From: Chryseobacterium gotjawalense | GTDB taxonomy: Bacteria; Bacteroidota; Bacteroidia; Flavobacteriales; Weeksellaceae | Direction of reading: 5' to 3' | Assembly: GCF_030012525.1 (NCBI RefSeq) | Contig: NZ_CP124855.1 | Coordinates: 2,604,001-2,668,000 of the forward strand | DNA length: 64,000 nt | In this document: positions 17,334-26,615 of the stretch, one piece after another | Layout: every line of letters starts with the position of its first letter | How positions within the stretch are numbered: position 1 is the stretch's first letter | Made by a program: the position numbers and the translations under genes | The notes under the pieces: generated by a model | Database searches by the model: none | What the model saw: the letters and a program-made list of their open reading frames with translations, nothing else | Told to the model about the DNA's origin: nothing

Positions 17334-20300
17334 ATGGAATCCCAAAAATATACGCCCAAAAATAAAGTCCGTGTCGTAACCGCTGCTTCTTTGTTTGATG
17401 GACACGACGCTGCTATTAATATTATGAGAAGAATGATTCAGGCAACTGGGGCCGAAGTTATTCATCTCGGTCACGATAAATCTGCTGAAGAAGTGGTGGA
17501 TTGTGCGATTCAGGAAGATGCAAACGCTATTGCATTAACTTCTTATCAGGGCGGTCACAACGAATATTTTAAATATATCTACGATCTTTTACGTCAAAAA
17601 GGTGCACCTCAAATCAAGATTTTTGGTGGTGGCGGAGGCGTAATTCTTCCCGAAGAAATCAAAGAATTGATGGACTACGGAATCGACCGAATCTATTCTC
17701 CTGATGATGGCCGCGAAATGGGATTGCAGGGAATGATCAATGATTTGGTGCAAAAATCAGATTTCGCAACTGGTGAACATATTCAAGTTTCAGATTTAGA
17801 TCAGATTAAATTTGAAAATTCTAAATCCATCGCAGAAGTCATTTCTGCCGTAGAAAATTTCTCCGATGAAAAACCGGATCTCGTAAAAGCCATCGATGAA
17901 AAAGCAAAAGATTCTAAAATTCCAATAATCGGAATTACCGGAACTGGTGGAGCAGGAAAATCTTCTTTGACGGATGAATTGGTTCGTCGTTTTTTACGTT
18001 CAAATCCTGATCAGAAAATTGCGATCGTGTCTGTAGATCCTTCAAAAAAGAAAACGGGAGGAGCGCTTTTGGGCGACAGAATCCGTATGAATTCCATTAA
18101 TGATCCGCGTGTATATATGCGTTCAATGGCGACCCGGGAAAATAATGTTTCGGTTTCGCCTTATATTCATTCCGCTTTAAATATTTTAAAATTAGCAAAA
18201 CCTGACGTTATTATTCTTGAAACCTCAGGGATTGGACAGTCAGGTTCTGAAATTACCGATATCGCCGATGTTTCAATGTACGTCATGACTCCCGAATATG
18301 GTGCTTCTACGCAATTGGAGAAAATCGATATGTTGGATTATGCTGATTTGATTGCCTTAAATAAATCGGACAAACGGGGCGCTTTAGATGCGCTTCAGGC
18401 CGTTCGGAAAACGTATCAGAGAAATCATACCGCTTTTGATAAAACGTTGGAAGAAATGCCGGTTTTTTCTACAAAAGCCAGCCAGTTCAACGATTACGGA
18501 ACCACGGAATTATACAATGCTTTAATTAATAAAGTCAATGAAACTTTAGAAAAATCGGAAGGTGAAAATGCGCATAAATTTAAAGAATTCGTAGAACAGA
18601 ATGTTTCCGATGATACTACTGTAATTCCGCCGAAACGCGTGCGTTATCTTTCTGAAATTGTAGAATCGAACCGCGAGTACGATAAAGAAGTTGAGCGCCA
18701 GGCTTTAATTGCAAAAAGAATGTATCTTTTGGAAGGTGCAAAAGTGTTGATTACCGATGATCAGCATACGCATGATAAATTAGAGAAAGTATTTCTGAAA
18801 ACTAAAAAAGAACTTTCCGAAGAAAATACCGCTTTTCTAAAAGGATGGAAGCATTTCAAAGAAGAAATGTCCGGAGATGCGTTTTCTTATTTCGTTCGTG
18901 GAAAAGAAATTAAAGTGGAAACCAAATATGAATCTTTATCGCATTTAAAAATCTCGAAAATTTCTTTGCCGAAATTTCAGGATTGGGGAGATTTATTAAG
19001 ATGGAAAGGTCAGGAAAATGTTCCGGGACAATTTCCTTATACTGCAGGATTATTTCCTTTTAAAAGAACGGGCGAAGATCCAACGAGAATGTTTGCCGGC
19101 GAAGGCGGTCCGGAAAGAACAAACAGAAGATTCCATTATGTTTCCGCAGATATGGATGCTAAACGTCTGTCAACCGCATTTGATTCGGTGACTTTATATG
19201 GGCAGGATCCAGCTTTTCCGCCCGATATTTATGGGAAAATCGGAAATGCCGGAGTTTCCATTGCAACTTTAGATGACGCTAAAAAACTGTATTCCGGTTT
19301 TGATCTGGTAAATGCCATGACATCAGTTTCCATGACGATTAATGGTCCTGCTCCAATGTTGCTCGCGTTTTTCATGAATGCTGCCATCGATCAAAATGTT
19401 GAAAAATATTTATCAGAAAATAATCTTTGGGAAGCGGTTGAAGCAAAATTAAAAGCAAAATTCGACGATCAAGGTTTGAAAAGACCCGCTTATGAAGGCG
19501 AACTTCCGCACGGAAATAATGGTTTAGGTTTAAAATTATTGGGAATTACCGGTGACGAAGTGATTGATGCTGAAACTTATAATAAAATTAAAGCAGAAAC
19601 CATCGCGACAGTTCGTGGAACGGTTCAGGCAGATATTTTGAAAGAAGATCAGGCGCAGAATACGTGTATTTTCTCTACGGAATTTGCGTTGAGATTAATG
19701 GGCGATGTACAGCAGTATTTCATTGATCAGAAAGCGAGAAACTTTTATTCGGTTTCCATTTCCGGCTATCACATTGCAGAAGCGGGCGCCAATCCGATTA
19801 CGCAGTTGGCATTTACGTTGGCCAATGGTTTCACTTACGTAGAATATTATTTGAGCCGTGGAATGGATATCAATGATTTCGCACCGAATTTATCGTTCTT
19901 TTTCTCCAATGGAGTTGATCCTGAATATGCAGTTATCGGTCGCGTCGCCCGTAAAATTTGGGCAAAAGCGATGAGGTTCAAATACCACGCGAACGAAAGA
20001 AGTCAAATGCTGAAATACCATATTCAGACTTCCGGAAGATCGCTCCACGCCCAGGAAATTGATTTTAATGATATCAGAACCACTTTGCAGGCTTTGTATG
20101 CGATTTATGACAACTGTAATTCTCTGCACACCAATGCTTATGATGAAGCAATCACAACACCGACGGAAAATTCTGTTCGACGTGCAATGGCAATTCAGCT
20201 CATCATTAATAAAGAATTAGGTTTAGCGAAAAACGAAAATCCATTACAGGGTTCGTTTATTATTGAAGAACTAACAGACTTAGTGGAAGAAGCAGTTTAT

Positions 20301-20714
20301 ACGGAATTTGACAGAATTACGGAAAGAGGAGGTGTTCTCGGAGCGATGGAAACGATGTATCAACGTTCCAAAATTCAGGAGGAAAGTATGCATTACGAAA
20401 TGCTGAAACATACGGGAGAATATCCGATTGTCGGTGTAAATACTTTCCTTGGAAAAGACGGCTCGCCAACGGTCCGTCCGGGAGAAGTGATCCGTTCCAC
20501 CGAAGAAGAAAAACAATTACAGATTCAGAATTTGGAAAATTTCCAGAAGTCGCATGCTGAGAAAAGTGAGCAAATTTTGAAAGATTTACAGACTGCCGCC
20601 ATCAACCAGGAGAATTTATTCGAAAAAATGATGGAAGCGGTGAAACATTGTTCGCTTGGGCAAATCACCAACGCTTTGTTTGAAGTAGGCGGAATGTACA
20701 GAAGGAATATGTAG
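17334..20714 (+). CDS. icmF: Fused isobutyryl-CoA mutase IcmF (B12 domain, G-protein chaperone, mutase)
   Basis: 1126 residues from ATG 17334. Layout: B12-binding domain at about 10-150 with His24 in '[13 protein letters not shown]' (DxHxx motif) and 'GGGGG' loop; MeaB-type GTPase domain from about 195 with P-loop '[16 protein letters not shown]'; mutase TIM barrel at about 540-1126 with '[20 protein letters not shown]'. Relative to methylmalonyl-CoA mutase, the substrate residues Tyr89 and Arg207 align with Phe574 ('AGLFPFKR') and Gln775 ('EDQAQNTC'), the pair typical of isobutyryl-CoA/n-butyryl-CoA mutase. The enzyme interconverts isobutyryl-CoA and n-butyryl-CoA with adenosylcobalamin; the fused GTPase loads and protects the cofactor. 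Transcribed alone, with its own promoter and terminator. Confidence 0.95.
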   Translation: MESQKYTPKNKVRVVTAASLFDGHDAAINIMRRMIQATGAEVIHLGHDKSAEEVVDCAIQEDANAIALTSYQGGHNEYFKYIYDLLRQKGAPQIKIFGGGGGVILPEEIKELMDYGIDRIYSPDDGREMGLQGMINDLVQKSDFATGEHIQVSDLDQIKFENSKSIAEVISAVENFSDEKPDLVKAIDEKAKDSKIPIIGITGTGGAGKSSLTDELVRRFLRSNPDQKIAIVSVDPSKKKTGGALLGDRIRMNSINDPRVYMRSMATRENNVSVSPYIHSALNILKLAKPDVIILETSGIGQSGSEITDIADVSMYVMTPEYGASTQLEKIDMLDYADLIALNKSDKRGALDALQAVRKTYQRNHTAFDKTLEEMPVFSTKASQFNDYGTTELYNALINKVNETLEKSEGENAHKFKEFVEQNVSDDTTVIPPKRVRYLSEIVESNREYDKEVERQALIAKRMYLLEGAKVLITDDQHTHDKLEKVFLKTKKELSEENTAFLKGWKHFKEEMSGDAFSYFVRGKEIKVETKYESLSHLKISKISLPKFQDWGDLLRWKGQENVPGQFPYTAGLFPFKRTGEDPTRMFAGEGGPERTNRRFHYVSADMDAKRLSTAFDSVTLYGQDPAFPPDIYGKIGNAGVSIATLDDAKKLYSGFDLVNAMTSVSMTINGPAPMLLAFFMNAAIDQNVEKYLSENNLWEAVEAKLKAKFDDQGLKRPAYEGELPHGNNGLGLKLLGITGDEVIDAETYNKIKAETIATVRGTVQADILKEDQAQNTCIFSTEFALRLMGDVQQYFIDQKARNFYSVSISGYHIAEAGANPITQLAFTLANGFTYVEYYLSRGMDINDFAPNLSFFFSNGVDPEYAVIGRVARKIWAKAMRFKYHANERSQMLKYHIQTSGRSLHAQEIDFNDIRTTLQALYAIYDNCNSLHTNAYDEAITTPTENSVRRAMAIQLIINKELGLAKNENPLQGSFIIEELTDLVEEAVYTEFDRITERGGVLGAMETMYQRSKIQEESMHYEMLKHTGEYPIVGVNTFLGKDGSPTVRPGEVIRSTEEEKQLQIQNLENFQKSHAEKSEQILKDLQTAAINQENLFEKMMEAVKHCSLGQITNALFEVGGMYRRNM

Positions 20715-20747
20715 GCTGCTTTCGAAAAGTTTAAATGTGATTTTATC

Positions 20748-20787
20748 AACCGTGTCAATGTTTAAAAATATTGACACGGTTTTTTAT
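20748..20787 (+). terminator. Terminator of icmF
   Basis: AACCGTGTCAAT (from 20748) pairs with ATTGACACGGTT around a TTTAAAAAT-type loop, then TTTTT. Confidence 0.9.
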
Positions 20788-21133
20788 TTAAGAATATTTT
20801 AGCTTCAGTGGTCTCTAAAAAGACATTGGAACCCAGTAAATAATCTCCGCTTACACGTATTCTCTAAGGTGTTCAAACTGCACTCAACGCCATAGCAACC
20901 CCTGGTGTATGCTGACCTTATGCTGACTCCTTTCATTGTTTCATTGTCCGAATATCGGTCTTGGGAAATAATTTCCAGAACTGGTTTTTTTATTGCTCTT
21001 TTCAGATCTGCAAAAATCAAAGCAGTCAATATTCTTCAAAATTAAATATTTATATATTTCTCCCCAAATTTTATGGTTTAATCCCCATTTTTTCTTTCAG
21101 GTTAATTTCAATATTTTTATAAAAACTTCAAAA
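20788..21133. other. Intergenic stretch without a recognised gene
   Basis: 346 bases between the icmF terminator and the next start. A 74-codon minus-strand frame (20805-21029) has no signal, motif or neighbour support. The last 100 bases are very AT-rich and probably hold the promoter of the next gene, but I see no perfect TAnnTTTG box. I see nothing else that I can name. Confidence 0.5.
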
Positions 21134-22279
21134 ATGCTTCAAAAATTCAAACTGCTTTATTTTCTCTTTCTATTAGCTGCAATGTTTTCCTGTAAATCGG
21201 AAGCAGATAAGCAGGTTGAGCGAACCGTAGCGCGAAATGCGGTCATCGACAGTACACTCACCGTTTTTAAGCAAAAGCTCTTGAAGGCTCAAATCGATTC
21301 TGTGTTTGCGAAAACCCAGTTTAATGGCAGCGTTTCTGTTCTTCAGGATGGGAAAATTTTATATCAAAAAGAAAACGGTTTTGAAGATTTTAAGGACAAA
21401 ACGAAACTCAACCGCAGTTCGGTTTTCGCAATTGGTTCGGTAAGCAAACAGTTTACGGCAGTTTTGATTTTGTTGCAGGAAGAAGAAGGAAAATTTTCCA
21501 CAGAGGACAAAGTTTCAAAATATTTAACGGAATTTCAACCACGACAATTTGAAAATATTAAGATTAAAGAGTTACTGAATCACACTTCAGGAATCAGCGA
21601 TTTCGGAAATGGTTTGCTTTCAGAACCGGGGCAGGAATTTAATTATTCCAATAAAGGATTTTATTATTTGGGAAAGATCATTGAAAAGGTTTCGGGTAAG
21701 TCGTATGATGAAAATGTCATGGATCTTTTCAGAAAAGCGGAGATGAAAAATTCTTCCACTGCGAATCTTTTTAAAGGAGCGCATTTCGCGTCCGCTTATA
21801 TCGGTAATTCAAAGAATTTTTCTAAAGTTGAAAATATGCCGGAGCGACTTTCAGCAAAAGAAATTTCTGTGCCTGCAGGTGGTATTTTGTCAACGGTTAC
21901 TGATTTGCACCGTTGGAATAATGGTTTATTTAATGGGAATATTTTAAAAACATCTTCTTTAAAAAAGGTAACGGAAAAATCTGCTGACCGGAATCACCAG
22001 ATTCTAGGGAAAATGGGTTATGGTTTTGGTTTGATGATGAATGTACAAAAACCTGAATCGTATTTTCATACCGGTTATGTAAAAGGGTCGCCTTCTTTAA
22101 ATATGTATTATCCGGAAACAAATACTTCGGTGGTGGTTTTGTCTAATTTCGCCGATGAAAGCAAAGGGAAAAATGCCGTTTTTTATCCGCACAAAGAAGT
22201 GAAGAAAGCAACTGATTGGGTGGAAAATGCAGTTGTTGAATTTCGAAAAGAGATGTTGAAAACTTCCCTTTCCGAATAA
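21134..22279 (+). CDS. Serine hydrolase lipoprotein, beta-lactamase class C / penicillin-binding-like
   Basis: 381 residues from ATG 21134, chosen because it gives a lipoprotein signal 'LYFLFLLAAMFSCKSE' with Cys20; the frame open from 20993 has no such signal. The catalytic SxxK is Ser102-Val-Ser-Lys105 ('FAIGSVSKQFTA'), the YxN motif is Tyr171-Ser-Asn173, and the third motif is HTG in 'YFHTGYVKGSP'. This is the beta-lactamase fold family of class C/DD-peptidase-like esterases. An envelope hydrolase or peptidase on D-amino acid peptides or esters is likely; true beta-lactamase activity is not implied. Confidence 0.9.
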   Translation: MLQKFKLLYFLFLLAAMFSCKSEADKQVERTVARNAVIDSTLTVFKQKLLKAQIDSVFAKTQFNGSVSVLQDGKILYQKENGFEDFKDKTKLNRSSVFAIGSVSKQFTAVLILLQEEEGKFSTEDKVSKYLTEFQPRQFENIKIKELLNHTSGISDFGNGLLSEPGQEFNYSNKGFYYLGKIIEKVSGKSYDENVMDLFRKAEMKNSSTANLFKGAHFASAYIGNSKNFSKVENMPERLSAKEISVPAGGILSTVTDLHRWNNGLFNGNILKTSSLKKVTEKSADRNHQILGKMGYGFGLMMNVQKPESYFHTGYVKGSPSLNMYYPETNTSVVVLSNFADESKGKNAVFYPHKEVKKATDWVENAVVEFRKEMLKTSLSE

Positions 22280-22345
22280 TACGGAGAGGTTTAAAGTTGA
22301 AATATCTTCTTGTCATACATCAATGGTTTGTAAATGAACATGTTG

Positions 22346-22353
22346 TAAATTTG
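22346..22353 (+). promoter_or_regulatory. -7 box of the pirin gene
   Basis: TAAATTTG matches TAnnTTTG and ends 20 bases before ATG 22374; it rejects the in-frame TTG-type start at 22356, which is too close. Confidence 0.6.
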
Positions 22354-22373
22354 CATTGTTAAAATCATTAAAT

Positions 22374-23105
22374 ATGAAAACAATTTATCATAAAGCAGAT
22401 TCAAGAGGTCATGCAAATCATGGCTGGTTAAACAGTTATCACACTTTTAGCTTTGCAAATTATCAAAATCCTGAACGCGTCCACTTCGGAGTTTTGCGCG
22501 TGCTGAACGATGATTCAGTTACGAAAGGAATGGGGTTTGGGACACATCCGCACCGGGATATGGAAATTATTTCAATTCCATTATCAGGCGATTTAGAACA
22601 TAAAGATTCTATGGGAACCACTGCGGTAATCAGAAAAGGCGAAATCCAGGTGATGAGTGCAGGAACCGGAGTTCAGCATAGTGAATACAATAAAAACAAA
22701 GATGAAGAAGTTAAGTTCTTGCAGATTTGGGTTTTCCCCCGGGAAACAGGTGTTGAACCAAGATATGATCAAAAGAGTATTGTAGAAGGTGCAAAAATTA
22801 ATGACTTTCAGCAAATATTATCTCCCAATAAGGACGATGATGGTGTTTGGATCCATCAGGATGCCTGGTTCAATTTGGCAAATTTTGAAAAAGGCTACGC
22901 AAAAGATTATACGCTCAACAAAAATGGAAATGGAGTCTATGCTTTTGTTTTGAAAGGCAGTGCAAAAATTGGTGACCAGATTTTAAATGAAAGAGATGGT
23001 TTAGGAATTTGGGATACTAAAAGTTTTAATGTGGAAGCTTTAGATGACACTGAAATTCTTTTAATGGAAGTGCCAATGGAACTGCCAGATTATCTTAAAC
23101 AGTAA
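22374..23105 (+). CDS. Pirin family protein (bicupin, YhhW-like)
   Basis: 243 residues. The N-terminal cupin has the pirin metal-binding pattern 'GTHPHRDMEIISI' (two His), a later 'GTGVQHSEYN' (His) and the following Glu; the second cupin starts near 'DYTLNKNGNGVYAFVLKGSA'. 'RGHANHGWLNSYHTFSFANY' at the start is the family hallmark. Related bacterial pirins have quercetin 2,3-dioxygenase activity in vitro; the physiological substrate is unknown. It is a single-gene unit followed by a terminator at 23116. Confidence 0.92.
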   Translation: MKTIYHKADSRGHANHGWLNSYHTFSFANYQNPERVHFGVLRVLNDDSVTKGMGFGTHPHRDMEIISIPLSGDLEHKDSMGTTAVIRKGEIQVMSAGTGVQHSEYNKNKDEEVKFLQIWVFPRETGVEPRYDQKSIVEGAKINDFQQILSPNKDDDGVWIHQDAWFNLANFEKGYAKDYTLNKNGNGVYAFVLKGSAKIGDQILNERDGLGIWDTKSFNVEALDDTEILLMEVPMELPDYLKQ

Positions 23106-23115
23106 ACGGTAAAAG

Positions 23116-23147
23116 AATCGGCTTAGTGATAAGTCGGTTTTTTTTTC
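23116..23147 (+). terminator. Terminator of the pirin gene
   Basis: AATCGGCTTA and TAAGTCGGTT pair (two G-T pairs) around GTGA, followed by a run of T. Confidence 0.8.
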
Positions 23148-23232
23148 TGAAAATTTTAGAGGATTTTTTTATCAATTTTCACACGATGCATTAAGAATTA
23201 AAATCAAAGTTTTTTTTATTTTTTTTAAGGCG

Positions 23233-23262
23233 AAAAAATCCGGCTCATTTCTGAGCCGGACT
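23233..23262 (-). terminator. Terminator of the M16 peptidase gene
   Basis: TCCGGCTCA (23239-23247) and TGAGCCGGA (23252-23260) form a perfect 9-bp stem with loop TTTC; on the minus strand it is followed by TTTTTT. Confidence 0.88.
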
Positions 23263-23281
23263 GATATTGAAGAATCCATTT

Positions 23282-26014
23282 CTATTTTTTATTAAAGTCC
23301 CCCGCATATACTGAAGTTATTCGGTCTAAGCTTACATATTTTCGAAGCGCATTATTCACTTCATCTAATTTCAATGCCTGAACTTTTGACTGAAGTGCGT
23401 CGTACTCATCCAAAGAAACGCCATATTGTAATTTTTTGTTGACCAGATTGATCAAGGTATTGTCCATTCCCAACATGGTTTTTTGAATATTGGCGTAACT
23501 TTTTTTGTTCGTCACCAATTCATCAGCAGTGAAACCATCTTTCAGTGCTTTGCTTACCTCTTCTTTTACCGCATTTTCTACAGCATCACGTTTGGTCGGA
23601 TTAAGTAACGCGTAATAGCCCCAGGAAGCCACCTCATGAGAAACAGGAATATTCACAAACGAGCCAACTCCATAACTTATTCCTTCTTTTTCACGCAGTC
23701 TCATTGGCAAACGTGCTGATAAAAAGCCGCCACTTCCCAATATTTCATTGGCTAAAACCAAGGCCGGATAATCTGCACTTTTCTGATTCATTTTGAAACT
23801 TTCGGTTCCTAAAGCCATTGCATTTTCTTTGTCCGGGGTCAGGAAGTTTTTATCTGATTTTTTAGTTTCAAAAAAAGTAGGTTTTACTTCCGTATATTTT
23901 GATTTGGCATTCCATTTTCCGAAAGTGTTTTCTAAAGAATTAACGGCAGTCTTCGCATCTAAATTCCCGAGAACGGTTCCAAAACCATTATTTGCACCCA
24001 AAATATTTTGATAATAATCTACGATTTGGTCGCGGGTAACCTTTTTGTTGTTATCGATCTCCTCCTGCAAAGAAGGCGTGTAGAAAACACTTTCTTTCGG
24101 ATAAGGGGAAGCAGTTCTCTGGAGTTCATTTTGGGCAATGGCCTGTGGGTCTTTCAGTTGGCCTTCCAGATAAGTGTTGTATTCTGTGACAGTTTTGGTG
24201 ATTTCGTTTGGAGGAAAAGTCGAATTCATCAGCATGTCTTTCAGGATTTCCATTACTTCAGGATAATTGTTTTTATAAGTGTTTACGGAAATAAGTAAAT
24301 TTTGGCCCATGATCCTTGTACTGATCGACGATTTCAGTTGATCAAGTCTGTCCTGAATCTGTTCTTTCGTTTTCGTTTTTGTTCCTGCATTAAGAAGTTC
24401 GGCGGTTAAACTTCCTATTTCATTTTTACCGGCTAAGTCTTTTTCGTTTCCTAAAAGCATTTTAAAGTTGGCCATAACTTTGTCGCCTTTCACTTCTTTA
24501 CTGATTAATCCGTATTTCATTCCGTTTGAAAGAGCGCCTTCTGTCAGGTTTTTTTTGAGATTTGCAATGCTTGCTTCAAAAGGTGCAATGTCTTTTTCCA
24601 GCGCTTTGCCTTTGTAATTTTGAGTTAAGGCAGCAATCTGATCCGCCCGGAATTCTGCAGGCTGTACTCTGGTTTCGTTTGAGGTTGGAATAAAAAGACC
24701 GATGGTGCGGTTATTACTTTTGAAATATTTTTCAGCTACTCTTTTAATATCCGCAAGTTTTAGATTTTCTACATTATCACGATATAAATAAGCGAGCTTG
24801 TAATCTCCTGCACCAATAATTTCGGTGAGATTAATGGCGAAGTTGATGGTGTTGTTTTTAGAATCTTCAATTTGTTTTAAAAGTTTTGATTTTGCTCTTG
24901 CCAAATCCTCTTCCGTATATTTCAAACCGGAAATTTTATCGAGTTCGGTTTTTACTAAGTTTTTGGTTGTTTCTAAATCTTTGTCTTTCGCCACATCGAA
25001 ATTAATATACATCATCCCCGGATCTCTTACTTCCGGTGAATAAGCCCAGATACTTGAAACCTTGTGAGTTTCGACTAGATTTTTATACAAATATCCGGAA
25101 GGATTGGAGGTTAAGATTTCGCTCAAAGCTGCTAAAGCCGCATAATCTTTATCTGCATACGCAGCAGTGTGATAAGCCGCAGCCACTATTTTACTTTCTC
25201 CGGTGCGGTTCAGTTCGATTAGTTTTTCACCGTCTTGTGATGGTTCTACGGTGTAAGTTCCGCCCAATGCCCGTGTCGGTTTTGGGAGCGTAGAGAAATA
25301 TTCACCTACGTACTTTAATGCATTCGTTTCGTCGAATTTTCCGGCAATGATTAATGTTGCGTTATCGGGCTGGTAATATTTTTCATAGAATTTTCTTAAT
25401 GTTGGTGCTTTTACGCGTTCGATATCTTCTTTGCTTCCAATCGTGGAATTACCGTAATTGTGCCATGTATAAGCGGTGGAAAAAACTTTTTCCATTAAAA
25501 CACCACTGGGCTGATTTTCTCCAATTTCGAATTCATTTCTTACTACGGAAAACTCTTTATCCAGATCACTTTGCAAGATTGTTGCATTAATCATTCGGTC
25601 TGCTTCCATCTGAATTGCCCATTTCAGGTTTTCATCATTGGACGGAAATATTTCGTAGTAATTGGTTCGGTCGTAGTAAGTGGTTCCGTTTGCAGCACCG
25701 CCTTTATCAGAAAGTTGTTTTTTGATATCGCCCATGTTTTTGGTGCTTTTAAAAAGCATGTGTTCCAGCAAATGTGCCATTCCTTTTTCGCCGTAACCTT
25801 CATCTTTGGAGCCGACATTGTATACAATATTCACGACCATATTGCTCTGTGATCCATCTGGAATCAGCAAAAGTTTCATGCCGTTGATAAGGGAGTATTC
25901 TTTTATTCCTTCTATATTTCCGAGGAATTTTGGAGCTGTCGCTTTTTGGGCTAAAATAAAATTGGACAACATAATGACCAATAGTAAATGCAAGCCGAGT
26001 AATGATTTTTTCAT
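23282..26014 (-). CDS. M16 (pitrilysin/insulinase) family zinc peptidase, double-length
   Basis: 910 residues with signal peptide 'LLLVIMLSNFILAQ'. The inverted zinc motif HxxEH is His81-x-x-Glu84-His85 ('GMAHLLEHMLFKS'), with the third ligand probably Glu161 ('VRNEFEIGENQ'). Two M16 halves are present: the active N-terminal half and a second half starting near residue 490 ('GALSNGMKYGLISKEV') that lacks HxxEH. This matches periplasmic PqqL-like double M16 peptidases of Bacteroidota, which degrade peptides in a closed chamber. A single-gene unit. Confidence 0.94.
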   Translation of the reverse strand: MKKSLLGLHLLLVIMLSNFILAQKATAPKFLGNIEGIKEYSLINGMKLLLIPDGSQSNMVVNIVYNVGSKDEGYGEKGMAHLLEHMLFKSTKNMGDIKKQLSDKGGAANGTTYYDRTNYYEIFPSNDENLKWAIQMEADRMINATILQSDLDKEFSVVRNEFEIGENQPSGVLMEKVFSTAYTWHNYGNSTIGSKEDIERVKAPTLRKFYEKYYQPDNATLIIAGKFDETNALKYVGEYFSTLPKPTRALGGTYTVEPSQDGEKLIELNRTGESKIVAAAYHTAAYADKDYAALAALSEILTSNPSGYLYKNLVETHKVSSIWAYSPEVRDPGMMYINFDVAKDKDLETTKNLVKTELDKISGLKYTEEDLARAKSKLLKQIEDSKNNTINFAINLTEIIGAGDYKLAYLYRDNVENLKLADIKRVAEKYFKSNNRTIGLFIPTSNETRVQPAEFRADQIAALTQNYKGKALEKDIAPFEASIANLKKNLTEGALSNGMKYGLISKEVKGDKVMANFKMLLGNEKDLAGKNEIGSLTAELLNAGTKTKTKEQIQDRLDQLKSSISTRIMGQNLLISVNTYKNNYPEVMEILKDMLMNSTFPPNEITKTVTEYNTYLEGQLKDPQAIAQNELQRTASPYPKESVFYTPSLQEEIDNNKKVTRDQIVDYYQNILGANNGFGTVLGNLDAKTAVNSLENTFGKWNAKSKYTEVKPTFFETKKSDKNFLTPDKENAMALGTESFKMNQKSADYPALVLANEILGSGGFLSARLPMRLREKEGISYGVGSFVNIPVSHEVASWGYYALLNPTKRDAVENAVKEEVSKALKDGFTADELVTNKKSYANIQKTMLGMDNTLINLVNKKLQYGVSLDEYDALQSKVQALKLDEVNNALRKYVSLDRITSVYAGDFNKK

Positions 26015-26037
26015 AGGTTTTTTATTTTTGATATTAT

Positions 26038-26045
26038 CAAATTTA
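26038..26045 (-). promoter_or_regulatory. -7 box of the M16 peptidase promoter
   Basis: TAAATTTG on the minus strand matches TAnnTTTG; ATG 26014 is 23 bases downstream. Confidence 0.6.
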
Positions 26046-26162
26046 TGGAGATGTTTTAGTTATTTAATATCATAGACTGAATTATTTAATAGGAAACCTA
26101 TAAAAAGGGTGATTTAACCCTACAAAACCATTGTTTTAATGTATGCTGAAATTCCACAAAAA

Positions 26163-26187
26163 AATCCGGTGTTTTCGACACCGGATT
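26163..26187. terminator. Perfect 10-bp hairpin terminator
   Basis: AATCCGGTGT and ACACCGGATT pair perfectly around TTTCG. On the minus strand it is followed by TTTTTTT, so it ends transcription of the T9SS-tail remnant. Confidence 0.85.
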
Positions 26188-26209
26188 AACTTTAGATTAA
26201 GTAATATTT

Positions 26210-26458
26210 TTATTCTTTAATAATTTTTTGAGTCAGGATTAAGGTTTTATTCTCATATACTTTAATAATGTAAGATTGTGGCAATAATCCGTCAACATCT
26301 ACAGAAATCTCAGTTGAAGATAAGTTTTGAACCCGTGGATTTTTTAAATTTCTTCCAACAGCATCTGAAATTTCTACGGTGATATTTTTTAAATTTTTAG
26401 TTTCATCTTTAATGAAAATCTGAGATTTTGCAGGATTTGGATACACCTGAAAATTTCG
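26210..26458 (-). pseudogene. Orphan T9SS type A sorting domain, remnant of a secreted protein gene
   Basis: The minus-strand frame encodes 'QRNFQVYPNPAKSQIFI' and then a complete 70-residue type A C-terminal domain ('EISDAVGRN', 'QSYIIKVYENKTLILTQKII') with the usual Lys-rich end and its own terminator. There is no signal peptide and no passenger: reading upstream, the frame meets a stop within about 15 codons at 26489-26491. The GTG at 26446 is only an internal Val codon of the VYPNP motif. The best explanation is deletion of all but the tail of a T9SS substrate gene, joined at about 26458 to unrelated sequence. Confidence 0.7.
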
Positions 26459-26541
26459 CTGAGCTGCATTTCGATGGAATTTGGTATGCTATAACAATAG
26501 ACGCAAAAGCCGGAAAGACTGCAGAAATTTTATATCAATAG
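26458..26541 (+). pseudogene. Possible 3' end of another lost gene
   Basis: The plus strand reads 'AELHFDGIWYAITIDAKAGK' then 'TAEILYQ' and a stop at 26539-26541. Upstream it runs straight into the antisense of the T9SS tail. The translation looks like a natural protein end (Lys-Ala-Gly-Lys-Thr-Ala-Glu-Ile), so two decayed genes appear joined tail to tail here. It is short and the identity is unknown. Confidence 0.3.
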
Positions 26542-26591
26542 TTCATTGAATATTGGTGCGTCTCATCTATGACATAATTCCTTTAATTGAA

Positions 26592-26599
26592 TATCTTTG
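26592..26599 (+). promoter_or_regulatory. -7 box of the desaturase promoter
   Basis: TATCTTTG matches TAnnTTTG, 16 bases before ATG 26616. Confidence 0.65.
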
Positions 26600-26615
26600 C
26601 AACTTAATATAAAAT

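Noticed and set aside
20805-21029. 74-codon minus-strand frame between icmF and the serine hydrolase gene
   Set aside because: No signal, motif, promoter or neighbour support; the sequence reads like non-coding spacer.
21134-22279. Calling the serine hydrolase a beta-lactamase resistance gene
   Set aside because: SxxK, YxN and HTG motifs define the fold family, but the lipoprotein form and overall sequence fit class C-like esterases/peptidases; resistance cannot be inferred.
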